DNA from: Caballeronia calidae
Lineage (GTDB): Bacteria; Pseudomonadota; Gammaproteobacteria; Burkholderiales; Burkholderiaceae
Direction: 5' to 3'
DNA length: 64,000 nt
Assembly: GCF_900044055.2 (NCBI RefSeq)
Contig: NZ_FCOX02000012.1
Location: 62,001 to 126,000 of the forward strand
In this document: positions 52,584 through 60,705 of the stretch, one piece after another
Position numbering within the stretch: the first letter of the stretch is position 1
Layout: each line of letters starts with the position of its first letter
The notes under the pieces: generated by a model
Databases searched by the model: none
What the model was told of the DNA's origin: nothing
Seen by the model: the letters and a program-made list of their open reading frames with translations, nothing else
Program-made: the position numbers and the translations under genes

Positions 52584-53102
52584 TCAGAACTTCACTCTGA
52601 GCATGAACCCGATCGTGAATGGCAGATCGCTCGATGGAATCGGCGGAATCAGAATGATGTTGGCACCGACGCGTTTGTAATCGAGCATGATGAGCGGCGC
52701 GGCCACGGGTCCGATCGTATGGTTATGACCGATGCCATAGCTGCCATAGTCGTAACCGGAGATGAGACCCGCCATCACGGCGAGCCGGATGTAGTTCCAG
52801 TGCAGGAAGTCCGGCCCCCACACGCCGCCGCCATAGAACGATGGCTTCGACAGCGAGTTGCGAAAGTAGCCGCCCGTCACGGCCCATTGCGGCGCGACCC
52901 AGCATTCCACGCCGATGCCGGGATTGAACTCCTCGAAATCCTTCTCCGGGTGAACGTGATGCGAGGCGATCATCGCATCGATCCAGAGGCCGTCGCCGCA
53001 CCACTCCGCATGCGCGGCCGGCGTCCACACCGATGCGGTCAAGGCGGCAGCCGTCAGTAAGAAAGCGTGGAAGTTTCGGAAGCGGGACAGCCATGAGCGC
53101 AT
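52584..53102 (-). CDS. Outer-membrane beta-barrel protein, unknown (PagP-like size)
   Basis: A 172-residue protein with a signal peptide (FLLTAAALTASVWTPAAHA-E). The mature part alternates aromatic strands (GIGVECWVAPQWAVTGGYFRNSLSKPSFYGGGVWG, LIMLDYKRVGANIILIPP) and ends with Phe (FMLRVKF), the outer-membrane insertion signal. Size, tryptophan content and the SHHVHPEKDFEEFNPGIGVE opening recall small eight-strand barrels such as PagP, but no catalytic motif was identified. It stands alone. Confidence 0.72.
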   Translation of the reverse strand: MRSWLSRFRNFHAFLLTAAALTASVWTPAAHAEWCGDGLWIDAMIASHHVHPEKDFEEFNPGIGVECWVAPQWAVTGGYFRNSLSKPSFYGGGVWGPDFLHWNYIRLAVMAGLISGYDYGSYGIGHNHTIGPVAAPLIMLDYKRVGANIILIPPIPSSDLPFTIGFMLRVKF

Positions 53103-53284
53103 GTCTTCTCCGCCATCGCGCGTACGCCATGGCGCCTTTTTTTGAGATGGAGGTCGAGGCGAACTCTACCCGATCGCGCCATTTTCGTGTGAGCGAGCGA
53201 AAAGAACATGACGATGTGCGCGCGCGTTGTTTCGATCTCGGCGAAACTTGTCGAAGTTCGTTTCCGTATTCGAGGCAAAGCGCG

Positions 53285-53923
53285 ATGAAGTTTTATCAGT
53301 ATCTCGTTCCGTCGCTGGCGGCTGCCGCGTTGATTGCATGCACGCCGCTGCAAGTGGTCACGCATCGCGTGTCGTCGAATGAAGCGAGCGTGCCGCCGGG
53401 GCGCTACCAGCTCGATCCGCATCACTGGAACGTGAGCTTCGATGTGGACCATTTCCACTATTCGCGCTTCGTCATTCGATTCGACAAGACAACGGCGCAA
53501 CTCGACTGGAATGCGGACGGAATGTCCGCGAGCTCGGTGCGCGCGACGCTCGATGCATCGAGCGTCAACACGAACGTGCCGCTGCTCGACCGCATGCTGA
53601 AGGGCCCGGACATGTTCGACGTCGCGCGCTATCCCGACATCGTCTTCGTGAGCACGGGTTTCGAGCGCACGGGCGACGACAAAGGCGTGTTGAAGGGGGA
53701 TCTGACGATACGCGGCACGACCCGGCCGGTGTCGCTGAACGTCACGTTCAACGGGCACGCGGTCAATCCGCTCACGAAGCAGCAAACGCTGGGCTTTTCA
53801 GCCGATGGGCATTTCAGCCGCGCGCAGTTCGGATTGACGACGTGGTATCCGGCCGTCGGCGACGATGTGCACGTCGCCATTCAGGCCGAATTCTCGAAGG
53901 CGCCGGCAGACGCCTCGCAGTGA
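53285..53923 (+). CDS. YceI-family lipoprotein
   Basis: A 212-residue protein with a lipobox (AALIAC, Cys19). The YceI domain starts near residue 40 (GRYQLDPHHWNVSFDVDHFHYSRFVIRFDKTTAQLDW) and continues with VNTNVPLLDRMLKGPDMFDVARYPDIVFVSTGFE, LTIRGTTRPVSLNVTFNG and FSRAQFGLTTW. YceI proteins are lipocalin-like barrels that bind isoprenoid or amphiphilic molecules in the periplasm. It stands between the outer-membrane barrel gene (divergent) and tdh (convergent). Confidence 0.9.
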   Translation: MKFYQYLVPSLAAAALIACTPLQVVTHRVSSNEASVPPGRYQLDPHHWNVSFDVDHFHYSRFVIRFDKTTAQLDWNADGMSASSVRATLDASSVNTNVPLLDRMLKGPDMFDVARYPDIVFVSTGFERTGDDKGVLKGDLTIRGTTRPVSLNVTFNGHAVNPLTKQQTLGFSADGHFSRAQFGLTTWYPAVGDDVHVAIQAEFSKAPADASQ

Positions 53924-53935
53924 ACACCGAGCCGC

Positions 53936-54967
53936 TCAGGCCTCGGTCCAGTCGAGCACGACCTTTCCGCTGTTGCCGGAGAGCATCGTATCGAACGCGC
54001 GCTCGTAGTCGTCGACGGGGAAGGTATGCGTGAGGATCGGCGAGAGATCGAGGCCGCTTTGCAGCATCGCGACCATCTTGTACCAGGTCTCGAACATCTC
54101 GCGCCCATAGATGCCTTTGATTTCGAGGCCCTTGAAGATCACCTGATTCCAGTCGATCGCGGTTTGCGCCGGTGGAATGCCGAGCAGCGCAACCTTGCCG
54201 CCGTGGTTCATCGATTCGAGCATTGCCGTGAATGCACTGGGCACGCCGGACATTTCCAGACCGACGTCGAAGCCTTCGGTCATGCCGAGTTCACTCATCA
54301 CATCGCGCAGATCCTCATTCGCGACGTTGACGGCACGCGTCGCGCCCATCTTGCGGGCGAGCTCAAGACGGTACTCGTTCACATCGGTGATGACGACGTT
54401 GCGCGCGCCGACATGCCGCGCGATTGCCGCGGCCATCACACCGATCGGTCCCGCGCCGGTGATCAGCACATCCTCGCCGACCAGGTTGAACGAGAGGGCA
54501 GTGTGCGTCGCGTTGCCGAATGGATCGAAGATCGCTGCGAGGTCGTCGGAAATGTCGGGCGGAATCTTGAACGCGTTGAACGCGGGAATCACGAGATATT
54601 CGGCGAAGGCGCCTTCGCGGTTCACGCCGACGCCGACCGTATTGCGGCATAGATGACGGCGCCCGGCACGACAGTTGCGACAGAATCCGCACGTGATATG
54701 TCCTTCGCCCGACACGCGATCGCCGATGGCGAAACCGCGCACCTCCTGGCCCATCTCCACGATCTCGCCGACGTATTCATGACCGACGTGCATCGGCACG
54801 GGAATCGTCTTCTGCGCCCACTCATCCCATTTCCAGATGTGAATATCGGTGCCGCAGATAGCAGCCTTCCGAATGCGGATGAGGACGTCGTTATGGCCGA
54901 CTTCCGGCCGCTTCACGCGCGTCAAGGTGAGGCCGGGTGCGCGTTCGAGTTTGGCGAGGGCTTTCAT
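53936..54967 (-). CDS. tdh: L-threonine 3-dehydrogenase
   Basis: A 343-residue zinc alcohol dehydrogenase of exact family length. [40 protein letters not shown] carries the catalytic zinc ligands, [19 protein letters not shown] the four structural-zinc Cys, [29 protein letters not shown] the NAD fold. It oxidises threonine to 2-amino-3-ketobutyrate, which kbl cleaves to glycine and acetyl-CoA. It follows kbl on the same strand after 101 bases that contain a parS-like palindrome. Start chosen at [15 protein letters not shown]; an upstream frame is unsupported. Confidence 0.96.
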   Translation of the reverse strand: MKALAKLERAPGLTLTRVKRPEVGHNDVLIRIRKAAICGTDIHIWKWDEWAQKTIPVPMHVGHEYVGEIVEMGQEVRGFAIGDRVSGEGHITCGFCRNCRAGRRHLCRNTVGVGVNREGAFAEYLVIPAFNAFKIPPDISDDLAAIFDPFGNATHTALSFNLVGEDVLITGAGPIGVMAAAIARHVGARNVVITDVNEYRLELARKMGATRAVNVANEDLRDVMSELGMTEGFDVGLEMSGVPSAFTAMLESMNHGGKVALLGIPPAQTAIDWNQVIFKGLEIKGIYGREMFETWYKMVAMLQSGLDLSPILTHTFPVDDYERAFDTMLSGNSGKVVLDWTEA

Positions 54968-55038
54968 TGCGTTTGATCCTGACGTTTGGTCCTGATGGTT
55001 CTGCTTCCAAGGTCGCGGGCTTGTGGCCCGGTCCCTTG

Positions 55039-55054
55039 CTTTATGCGCATAAAG
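55039..55054. other. parS-like palindrome between kbl and tdh
   Basis: CTTTATGCGCATAAAG is a perfect 16-base palindrome. It matches, from memory, 14 of 16 positions of the chromosome 2 partition site of Burkholderia cenocepacia (GTTTATGCGCATAAAC). A near copy lies 2 kb away at 57053. No parA/parB gene is inside the window; they may lie beyond the rep gene. Confidence 0.65.
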
Positions 55055-55068
55055 GTCGGCGGTCATGC

Positions 55069-56271
55069 TCAGCGGATGACGCCGAGCGATCGGCCGACGC
55101 GCGCGAACGCATCGACCGCGCGATCGATCTGTTCCGGCGTATGCGCGGCGCTCATCTGCGTGCGGATACGCGCGCGTCCCTTGGGCACGACGGGGTAGGA
55201 GAAGCCGATCACGTAGACGCCTTCCTCGAGCAGTGCATCGGCCATCTTGGATGCGAGTTGAGCGTCGCCGAGCATGACCGGAATGATCGGATGTTCCCCG
55301 GGGACGAGATCGAAGCCGAGTGCGGACATCGCGCGGCGGAAGTGCGCGCCGTTTTCGCGGACGCGCTGGCGCAATGCCGCGCCTTCATCGCTTGCGAGCA
55401 ATTCGAGCACCTTCAGCGAAGCTGCCGCGATACTCGGCGCCAACGTATTCGAGAAGAGATACGGCCGGCTGCGCTGGCGCAGCAATTCGATCACTTCCTT
55501 GTGCGCCGCGACGTATCCGCCCGACGCGCCACCGAGCGCCTTGCCGAGCGTTCCGGTGATGATGTCGACGCGATCCAGCACGCCGCAGTGCTCCGGCGTT
55601 CCGCGTCCGTTCTCGCCGATAAAGCCCACGGCGTGCGAATCATCGACCATCACCAGTGCGCCGTAGCGGTCGGCGAGATCGCAGATGCCGGCGAGGTTGG
55701 CGATGATGCCGTCCATCGAGAAAACGCCGTCGGTCGCGATCAGCTTGAAGCGCGCGCCCGCCGCGTCGGCTTCCTGAAGGCGCGCTTCGAGATCGGCGAG
55801 GTCGTTGTTCTTGTAGCGCAGGCGCCGCGCCTTCGACAGACGCACGCCGTCGATGATGCTGGCGTGATTCAGTTCATCGCTGATGATCGCGTCTTCTTCG
55901 GTCAGCAAGGTCTCGAAAAGACCGCCGTTCGCGTCGAAGCAGCTCGAATAAAGAATTGCGTCGTCGGTCCCGAGAAATTGCGCGATCGCCTGCTCCAGTT
56001 CCTTGTGCACGGTCTGCGTGCCGCAAATGAAGCGCACCGACGCCATGCCGAAGCCGTCGGCATCGAGACCGGCCTTCGCGGCATCGATGAGGCGGCGATC
56101 GTCCGCGAGCCCGAGGTAATTGTTCGCGCAGAAGTTGAGCACGTCGCTTCCGTTGGCGAGACGAATGCCGGATGACTGCGGACTCGCGATCACGCGCTCC
56201 GTCTTGTAGAAACCCGCGGCGCGAATTTCGTCGATCGTGGCGCGTAGATGGGTGAGATATCGATCTTTCAT
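55069..56271 (-). CDS. kbl: 2-amino-3-ketobutyrate coenzyme A ligase (glycine C-acetyltransferase)
   Basis: A 400-residue PLP enzyme starting [35 protein letters not shown] behind AAAGGA; upstream in-frame sequence is not conserved. [52 protein letters not shown] and [15 protein letters not shown] (PLP Lys) are the alpha-oxoamine synthase motifs. It acts directly after Tdh in threonine breakdown. The operon reads kbl then tdh from the promoter next to the XRE-cupin regulator. Confidence 0.95.
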   Translation of the reverse strand: MKDRYLTHLRATIDEIRAAGFYKTERVIASPQSSGIRLANGSDVLNFCANNYLGLADDRRLIDAAKAGLDADGFGMASVRFICGTQTVHKELEQAIAQFLGTDDAILYSSCFDANGGLFETLLTEEDAIISDELNHASIIDGVRLSKARRLRYKNNDLADLEARLQEADAAGARFKLIATDGVFSMDGIIANLAGICDLADRYGALVMVDDSHAVGFIGENGRGTPEHCGVLDRVDIITGTLGKALGGASGGYVAAHKEVIELLRQRSRPYLFSNTLAPSIAAASLKVLELLASDEGAALRQRVRENGAHFRRAMSALGFDLVPGEHPIIPVMLGDAQLASKMADALLEEGVYVIGFSYPVVPKGRARIRTQMSAAHTPEQIDRAVDAFARVGRSLGVIR

Positions 56272-56365
56272 CGCAATCCTTTTCGTGGCCTGCTGCTGGA
56301 GTCCGGCGGCGCTGCTAACGCACGCGCCCTTAGCCCTGTTATAGTGCATCCATCGCATCGGACAC

Positions 56366-56401
56366 GTTCGATATTTCGAACACATTTCCGATATGCCGAA
56401 C
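56366..56401. promoter_or_regulatory. Two operator copies for the XRE-cupin regulator
   Basis: GTTCG-ATATTT-CGAAC (56366-56381, perfect palindrome) and TTCCG-ATATGC-CGAAC (56386-56401) have centres 20 bases apart, in the divergent region between kbl and the regulator gene. Confidence 0.72.
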
Positions 56402-56423
56402 ACTTTAAGGGATTGATCGTTTG

Positions 56424-57026
56424 ATGGCAAGCACGGGTTCAGAGGGAAAAGCGGGCGATTTCGCGGGAGCCGGCGCGGCGCCGCCGCGCGTCGGAGAAAC
56501 CATTCAGCGATTGCGCAACGAGCGAAAGCTGACGCTCGACGATCTATCGCGGGCCGCCGGGGTATCGAAATCGATGCTGTCGGAAATCGAGCGCGACAAG
56601 GCCAATCCGACGATCGCGGTCGCCTGGCGATTGACGAACGCGCTCGGCATCAGCCTGGATCAGCTGTTTGCGCAGCAGAAACCCGTCGAGGCGATTCGGG
56701 TCGCCGGGCCGCACGAAATACCGACCTTGAGCGGGGACAACGGCGGTTATCAGTTGCGCGTGTGGGGGCCGATAGAGCTTGCCGGCAAGTTCGAATGGTA
56801 CGAGCTCACCTTGCAGTCGGGTGCCGCGCTCACGTCGAACGCGCATGAGCCGGGCACGCGTGAACATCTCACGGTGCTGAACGGATCGATCGAAGTGGAT
56901 GCGTCGGGCGCAACGCGTCGGCTCAAGGCCGGCGAAACCGCACGTTACGCGGCGGACGAAGCGCATGCGATCCGCAACGTGGGGCGCGCCGATGCCAGGG
57001 CGCTGCTGGTGGTGATTCACGGCTGA
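56424..57026 (+). CDS. XRE-family regulator with C-terminal cupin domain
   Basis: A 200-residue regulator; the ATG lies 14 bases after AAGGGA and a TTG immediately precedes it. Residues 25-85 are a helix-turn-helix ([60 protein letters not shown]). Residues 125-200 are a cupin ([48 protein letters not shown]) that may bind a small effector. Divergent from kbl-tdh and flanked by two operators, it very likely controls threonine catabolism and itself. Confidence 0.92.
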   Translation: MASTGSEGKAGDFAGAGAAPPRVGETIQRLRNERKLTLDDLSRAAGVSKSMLSEIERDKANPTIAVAWRLTNALGISLDQLFAQQKPVEAIRVAGPHEIPTLSGDNGGYQLRVWGPIELAGKFEWYELTLQSGAALTSNAHEPGTREHLTVLNGSIEVDASGATRRLKAGETARYAADEAHAIRNVGRADARALLVVIHG

Positions 57027-57052
57027 CCCAGCCGGGCGGGAGGCGCGGCGGA

Positions 57053-57068
57053 CTTTATGCGCATCAAG
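57053..57068. other. Second parS-like site (one mismatch)
   Basis: CTTTATGCGCATCAAG equals the 55039 palindrome except for one base. It lies 27 bases after the regulator stop. Confidence 0.5.
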
Positions 57069-57097
57069 TTTCGGCCCGCTGACACTCGCGGCCAAGC

Positions 57098-57126
57098 GAA
57101 AAACGGGACGCGCCTGGGCGCGTCCC
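57098..57126 (-). terminator. Intrinsic terminator after the CsbD gene
   Basis: On the minus strand GGGACGCGC and GCGCGTCCC form the stem, followed by GTTTTTCG. It lies 42 bases beyond the CsbD stop. Confidence 0.82.
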
Positions 57127-57168
57127 GCTCGAAGCGGCGCCGACTTCGCGGCGCCGTCATGCCCCGCA

Positions 57169-57357
57169 TTACGGGTTCTTCTTCACGCTGTCCTTCAGAT
57201 CCTCGCGCGCATCCCCCACGCCCTTTTGAACCTTGCCCGCCGCCTGTTGCATGTCGCCCTTGGCTTCCTGGGCTTTGTCGCCGGTCATCTTGCCGACGCC
57301 TTCGTTGATCTTCCCCTTGACCTGCTTGCCGACGCCTTCGACTTGATCCTTGTTCAT
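57169..57357 (-). CDS. CsbD-family stress protein
   Basis: A 62-residue hydrophilic protein starting MNKDQVEGVGKQVKGKINEGVGKMTGDKAQEAKGDMQQ behind GGGAGAAC. The repeated VEGVGKQVKGKINEGVG / AKGDMQQAAGKVQKGVGD pattern is the CsbD signature. Members are general stress proteins of unknown mechanism. It is monocistronic. Confidence 0.93.
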   Translation of the reverse strand: MNKDQVEGVGKQVKGKINEGVGKMTGDKAQEAKGDMQQAAGKVQKGVGDAREDLKDSVKKNP

Positions 57358-57573
57358 CTCAGTTCTCCCGTGGTTTGCAGCGCTATTGGCCGCGCAGTGC
57401 CGTCGAACGAACGCAGAAAAGCGACTGCGCGTTCAGCTCAGGAGATCTCCCAAGCACGGTTCAACGATGCGCTTCGTTGTCCGGCGCGCATAGCGGCGCA
57501 TGTCTGATACGCACGTAGGCGGAATCGCACATACACCCGGTTCGACTAGCGCGACGCTATTTTCATTGCAACA

Positions 57574-57597
57574 AGTACTGTATGTTTGTACAGTACT
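57574..57597. promoter_or_regulatory. LexA-type SOS box (CTGT-N8-ACAG)
   Basis: CTGT at 57578-57581 and ACAG at 57590-57593 with eight bases between, extended to nine-base arms (AGTACTGTA / TACAGTACT). It overlaps a possible promoter (TTGCAA at 57566, TACAGT at 57589, 17-base spacer) and lies 28 bases before the gene at 57625. LexA binding is inference. Confidence 0.6.
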
Positions 57598-57624
57598 ATA
57601 AGACCAGTTGGGAAGGGGTGAGTC

Positions 57625-57978
57625 ATGGAGTCGAACGGCGAAAATCTAAGCAAAAGGCAGTTCTCCCGCGCTGTGCGTGACCTCGAGCGCATCACGCGTC
57701 AAATTGCGGGACGTTATATCGACAAAGGCGTGCCGCTGACCTGGCGGCTGTTGCATGCGATCGAAGCCGAAGCCGTTGCGGATCTAGGCTTCGCCGGACG
57801 GCACGAAGCCGCGCTGCGCGAGCTGTTCGCGCGTCCCGATACCTTTCATTTTCCCGAAACCGACGATGTAGTCGACGTCGCGGCCTCCGAGGCCTTGCCC
57901 GCCGTTTTCGCCTTCGCCGTGGACGCCTACGAGCGCGCCGCACGACACCGACCGCAACTCGCCATCGCCGCGCACTAA
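57625..57978 (+). CDS. Small soluble protein behind a LexA-type box, unknown function
   Basis: A 117-residue protein starting MESNGENLSKRQFSRAVRDLERITRQIAGRYIDKG after GGAAGGGGTGAGTC. It is mostly helical, with a basic N-terminal third (KRQFSRAVRDLERITRQIAGRY) and an acidic/aromatic middle (ARPDTFHFPETDDVVDVAASEALP). There is no signal peptide, membrane segment or recognised domain. The perfect SOS-like operator directly upstream suggests DNA-damage induction. It is monocistronic and converges with DUF2252. Confidence 0.72.
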   Translation: MESNGENLSKRQFSRAVRDLERITRQIAGRYIDKGVPLTWRLLHAIEAEAVADLGFAGRHEAALRELFARPDTFHFPETDDVVDVAASEALPAVFAFAVDAYERAARHRPQLAIAAH

Positions 57979-58028
57979 CGCCCGCGCCCGGCACGCGGCA
58001 GGATCCGCGTGCCCCGGTTCATCGCCGC

Positions 58029-59453
58029 TCACGCCGCGAAATCTGCCGCCATGTCCGCATCGGAACGCGCTTCGAGCTTGCCGTCCCGACACGCGGCGCG
58101 AAACACCTCGTAGTCCTTTTCGACCTGATCCGCATAGCCGCGGCCATAGCGCACGAGCATTTCGGCCATGCGATCGCCGTTGCCGAGATAACCCGAGATC
58201 TCCGGCGCGCATCCGCCGGACTTCGCATGCGCGCGAGCAAGCGCCCAGCCGCACAGTGCGGCGTACTCACGGAAAGCGTCGTCACTGAAGGTTTCCAGTT
58301 CCGGCGAAATCTTCATGTCGCGCAGTTGGCGAATGTAGAGCATGCGGCCGAGCGGACCCGTCGCCCAGCCGAGGAACGGGTCCGTGGCCGCCTGCATCAA
58401 CCGTTGTCCATGCACCACGCGGTGGCCATCGTGTTCGATGGCTTGCGCATCTTTCGCCTGCTTCGCATATCTCGCGACGACCGACGTCGATGCCTCCTTC
58501 ATCTGCAGGAAGAGCGGCTTGTCGTGGTGATCCGTGAGCAGCAAAACGAGGCAGCGGGTGCCGACACTGCCCACGCCGACCACCTTGAACGCGACGTCCT
58601 GTAACGTGAACTGCGACAGCAGTCTCGCGCGTTCCGGCGTCAGCGTCGCGACATAGTTGCGCGTGAGCGCGGCGAAAATCTCCTCGCGGCTGCCTTTCAG
58701 CGTCATCCAGCCGTCGCTCCTGTCGATCAGCGAACTCTTGCCGCGAATGTGGAACACGGCGGGCGGCGCATCGCGGATGCGCCACTTATCGCCCGTCCGA
58801 TCCGCGAGCTTCGGCAACATCGTCTCGTGCGTCCGGCGCGAAGCGCGCTCGATGCCGCGCTTGATCCGCCGCCGCGCATCATCGTTCTGCACGGTGTCAT
58901 GCATGCGGTCGAACGTGATGCGTTCGTACCAGAGATCGAGCACGCTCATTTCGGCGTACTCGCGCATGTGCGTCTGATAGCTGCGCGCGGCGAGGAACGC
59001 GAACTCGTCGGCCGCGAGACCGCCGTGGCCGAGATGGCGGCCGGCAATCGTGAAACTCGCGACGAGCCGCTTCAGATCCCATTCCCAGGGCCCCGGCGCG
59101 GTCTCGTCGAAATCGTTGAGATCGAAGATGAGCGCGCGCTCCGGCGTCGCGAAGCCGCCGAAATTGGATAAATGGCAGTCGCCGCAAATCTGGATGTCGA
59201 TGCCGCTGGCGGGCGTGATGGCCAGATCGTGCGCTTGAAGGATCGCGCTGCCGCGATAAAACGTGAACGGCGACACCAGCATGCGACCGTAGCGCAGTGG
59301 AATCAGCGCCTCGACACGGCCTTTGCTACTCATCCGCAACAGTTCGATGGGATCGCGATCGATATCGCCGATTGCCTCGTGCGCGCCCCGCGGCGTGCGC
59401 TCGCGCGCGGCGCGTCCGTTCGCGCGGCGTTGCTGCCAGGACTGCTGGGCCAT
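58029..59453 (-). CDS. DUF2252 family protein
   Basis: A 474-residue protein starting behind AAAGGAG. The conserved motifs are FYRGSAILQAHDLAITPASGIDIQICGDCHLSNFGGFATPERALIFDLNDFDETAPGPWEWDLKRLVASFTIAGR near residues 84-160 (GDCHLSNFG and FDLNDFDE resemble kinase/phosphotransferase catalytic and metal loops) and VVHGQRLMQAATDPFLGW later. The fold is aminoglycoside-phosphotransferase-like; biochemical role unknown. It stands alone on the minus strand. Confidence 0.9.
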   Translation of the reverse strand: MAQQSWQQRRANGRAARERTPRGAHEAIGDIDRDPIELLRMSSKGRVEALIPLRYGRMLVSPFTFYRGSAILQAHDLAITPASGIDIQICGDCHLSNFGGFATPERALIFDLNDFDETAPGPWEWDLKRLVASFTIAGRHLGHGGLAADEFAFLAARSYQTHMREYAEMSVLDLWYERITFDRMHDTVQNDDARRRIKRGIERASRRTHETMLPKLADRTGDKWRIRDAPPAVFHIRGKSSLIDRSDGWMTLKGSREEIFAALTRNYVATLTPERARLLSQFTLQDVAFKVVGVGSVGTRCLVLLLTDHHDKPLFLQMKEASTSVVARYAKQAKDAQAIEHDGHRVVHGQRLMQAATDPFLGWATGPLGRMLYIRQLRDMKISPELETFSDDAFREYAALCGWALARAHAKSGGCAPEISGYLGNGDRMAEMLVRYGRGYADQVEKDYEVFRAACRDGKLEARSDADMAADFAA

Positions 59454-59641
59454 CGATCACTCCTTTCTTGCTCTTGTGCGTGCGGATGGAAGAAAGCCGT
59501 AGAGACGACAGTAATCGACGACATGCACGCCCGGCAAGACAGTTATCGACACTTCGATCGACAGCTGTGCTTGACGTTCGCCGCTCGAAGCCTGACCCTG
59601 TGCGCAGTGCAATACACTGCGGCTACGCGCCTTCCGACACC

Positions 59642-60682
59642 ATGCCGAACACTTCCGATCTCTTCGACCAACAGTCCACCGACTGGCAGGCGGATCCGCA
59701 CGCCGCATTCGATGCATGGCTCACCCAACAGGCGTTCCGGGCGTCATCGGCCGATGTTTATCGCGCGCAATGGGGCAACTTTCTCGAGTGGCTGGCCACG
59801 AAGCGCGCGACGCTGCATACGGTGCAACGTCCCGTCATCGAGCAGTTCGTCGCGCAACTGGACATCCGCCGGCCGCAGCGCATGCGTTATCTGAGGCTGA
59901 TCGAGCGCGTGCTCGATCATGTGCGGGAAGTGGAGTCGGCGGCGACGAATCCGGCGCGGTTCATCGCTCAGGACGGCAATGCCGCGTGGCGCAAGGCGCG
60001 TGACAACGAGCCGACGGGCTTTCTCACTCACGACGAGCGTGCGCTGCTGGTCGCGCATCTGTTTTCGCCGATCGGAACGTTGCCAGCCGGACAGCGCTGG
60101 CGCGAGCGGCGCGACCGGGCGCTCGTCGCCGTATTTCTCGGCGGCGGCGTGAAAACAGGCGAAGCCGCGCAATTGACGATCGAGTGCTATGCGGCGGGCG
60201 CGCCTTACGTGACCGTCGATGCATCGAATCCCTTGCTGATTCGCCAGGCGCGGCTCGCGCCGTTCGCCACCGAATTGATCGACAACTGGATCAGCGAGCG
60301 CAAGACGGCCGGTCTCTCGGGCGAGCTGCTGTTTCCTGCGGCGCCGTCAGGCCGCCCCATGCACAAGGCGACGATGCTGCGCGCGATCGACGCGGTCGTG
60401 GCCGCGTCGGGGATCGCCGCGTCGCGTGTGGCGCGGGCCAGTCCGCAGACCTTGCGCAACACCTACGCGGCCGAGCTGTTCGAGGACGGAACGGACCCCG
60501 ATCGCGTCGGGCAATGGCTCGGATTTCAGCAGACGATCTCTGCTAACCGGCTGCATCGGGCGTGGCAGGAATGGATGGGTGAGCAAATACGGGAGCGGGA
60601 TATGGCGCAGGCGCGCGCCGGCGAGGCTCCCGACGTCGATCCGCACGGACTCTCCGACGATCCCGAAAAGCCTCACCTTTGA
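59642..60682 (+). CDS. Degenerate tyrosine-recombinase-family protein beside the origin
   Basis: A 346-residue protein starting MPNTSDLFDQQSTDWQADPHAAFDAWLTQQAFRASSADVYRAQWGNFLEWL. An N-terminal SAM-like DNA-binding domain (residues 20-110) and the catalytic fold are recognisable, but active residues are altered: the first Arg of LGGGVKTGEA is Lys; the HxxR motif reads QTLR (only Arg kept); LGH is LGF; the Tyr position in ISANRLHRAW is Leu. It is therefore probably not an active recombinase and may be a DNA-binding or maintenance factor. Its last 35 codons contain two iteron-like sequences. It converges with the KfrA-like gene. Confidence 0.8.
   Translation: MPNTSDLFDQQSTDWQADPHAAFDAWLTQQAFRASSADVYRAQWGNFLEWLATKRATLHTVQRPVIEQFVAQLDIRRPQRMRYLRLIERVLDHVREVESAATNPARFIAQDGNAAWRKARDNEPTGFLTHDERALLVAHLFSPIGTLPAGQRWRERRDRALVAVFLGGGVKTGEAAQLTIECYAAGAPYVTVDASNPLLIRQARLAPFATELIDNWISERKTAGLSGELLFPAAPSGRPMHKATMLRAIDAVVAASGIAASRVARASPQTLRNTYAAELFEDGTDPDRVGQWLGFQQTISANRLHRAWQEWMGEQIRERDMAQARAGEAPDVDPHGLSDDPEKPHL
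60578..60677. repeat. Two iteron-like repeats in the 3' end of the recombinase-like gene
   Basis: GGTGAGCAAATACGGGAG on the plus strand (60578-60595) and GGTGAGGCTTTTCGGGA on the minus strand (60677-60661). The second ends three bases before the stop codon TGA. Both are coding but match the full core. Confidence 0.82.
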
Positions 60683-60705
60683 TCCTAGCCGGCCCTCGCA
60701 GCCGG

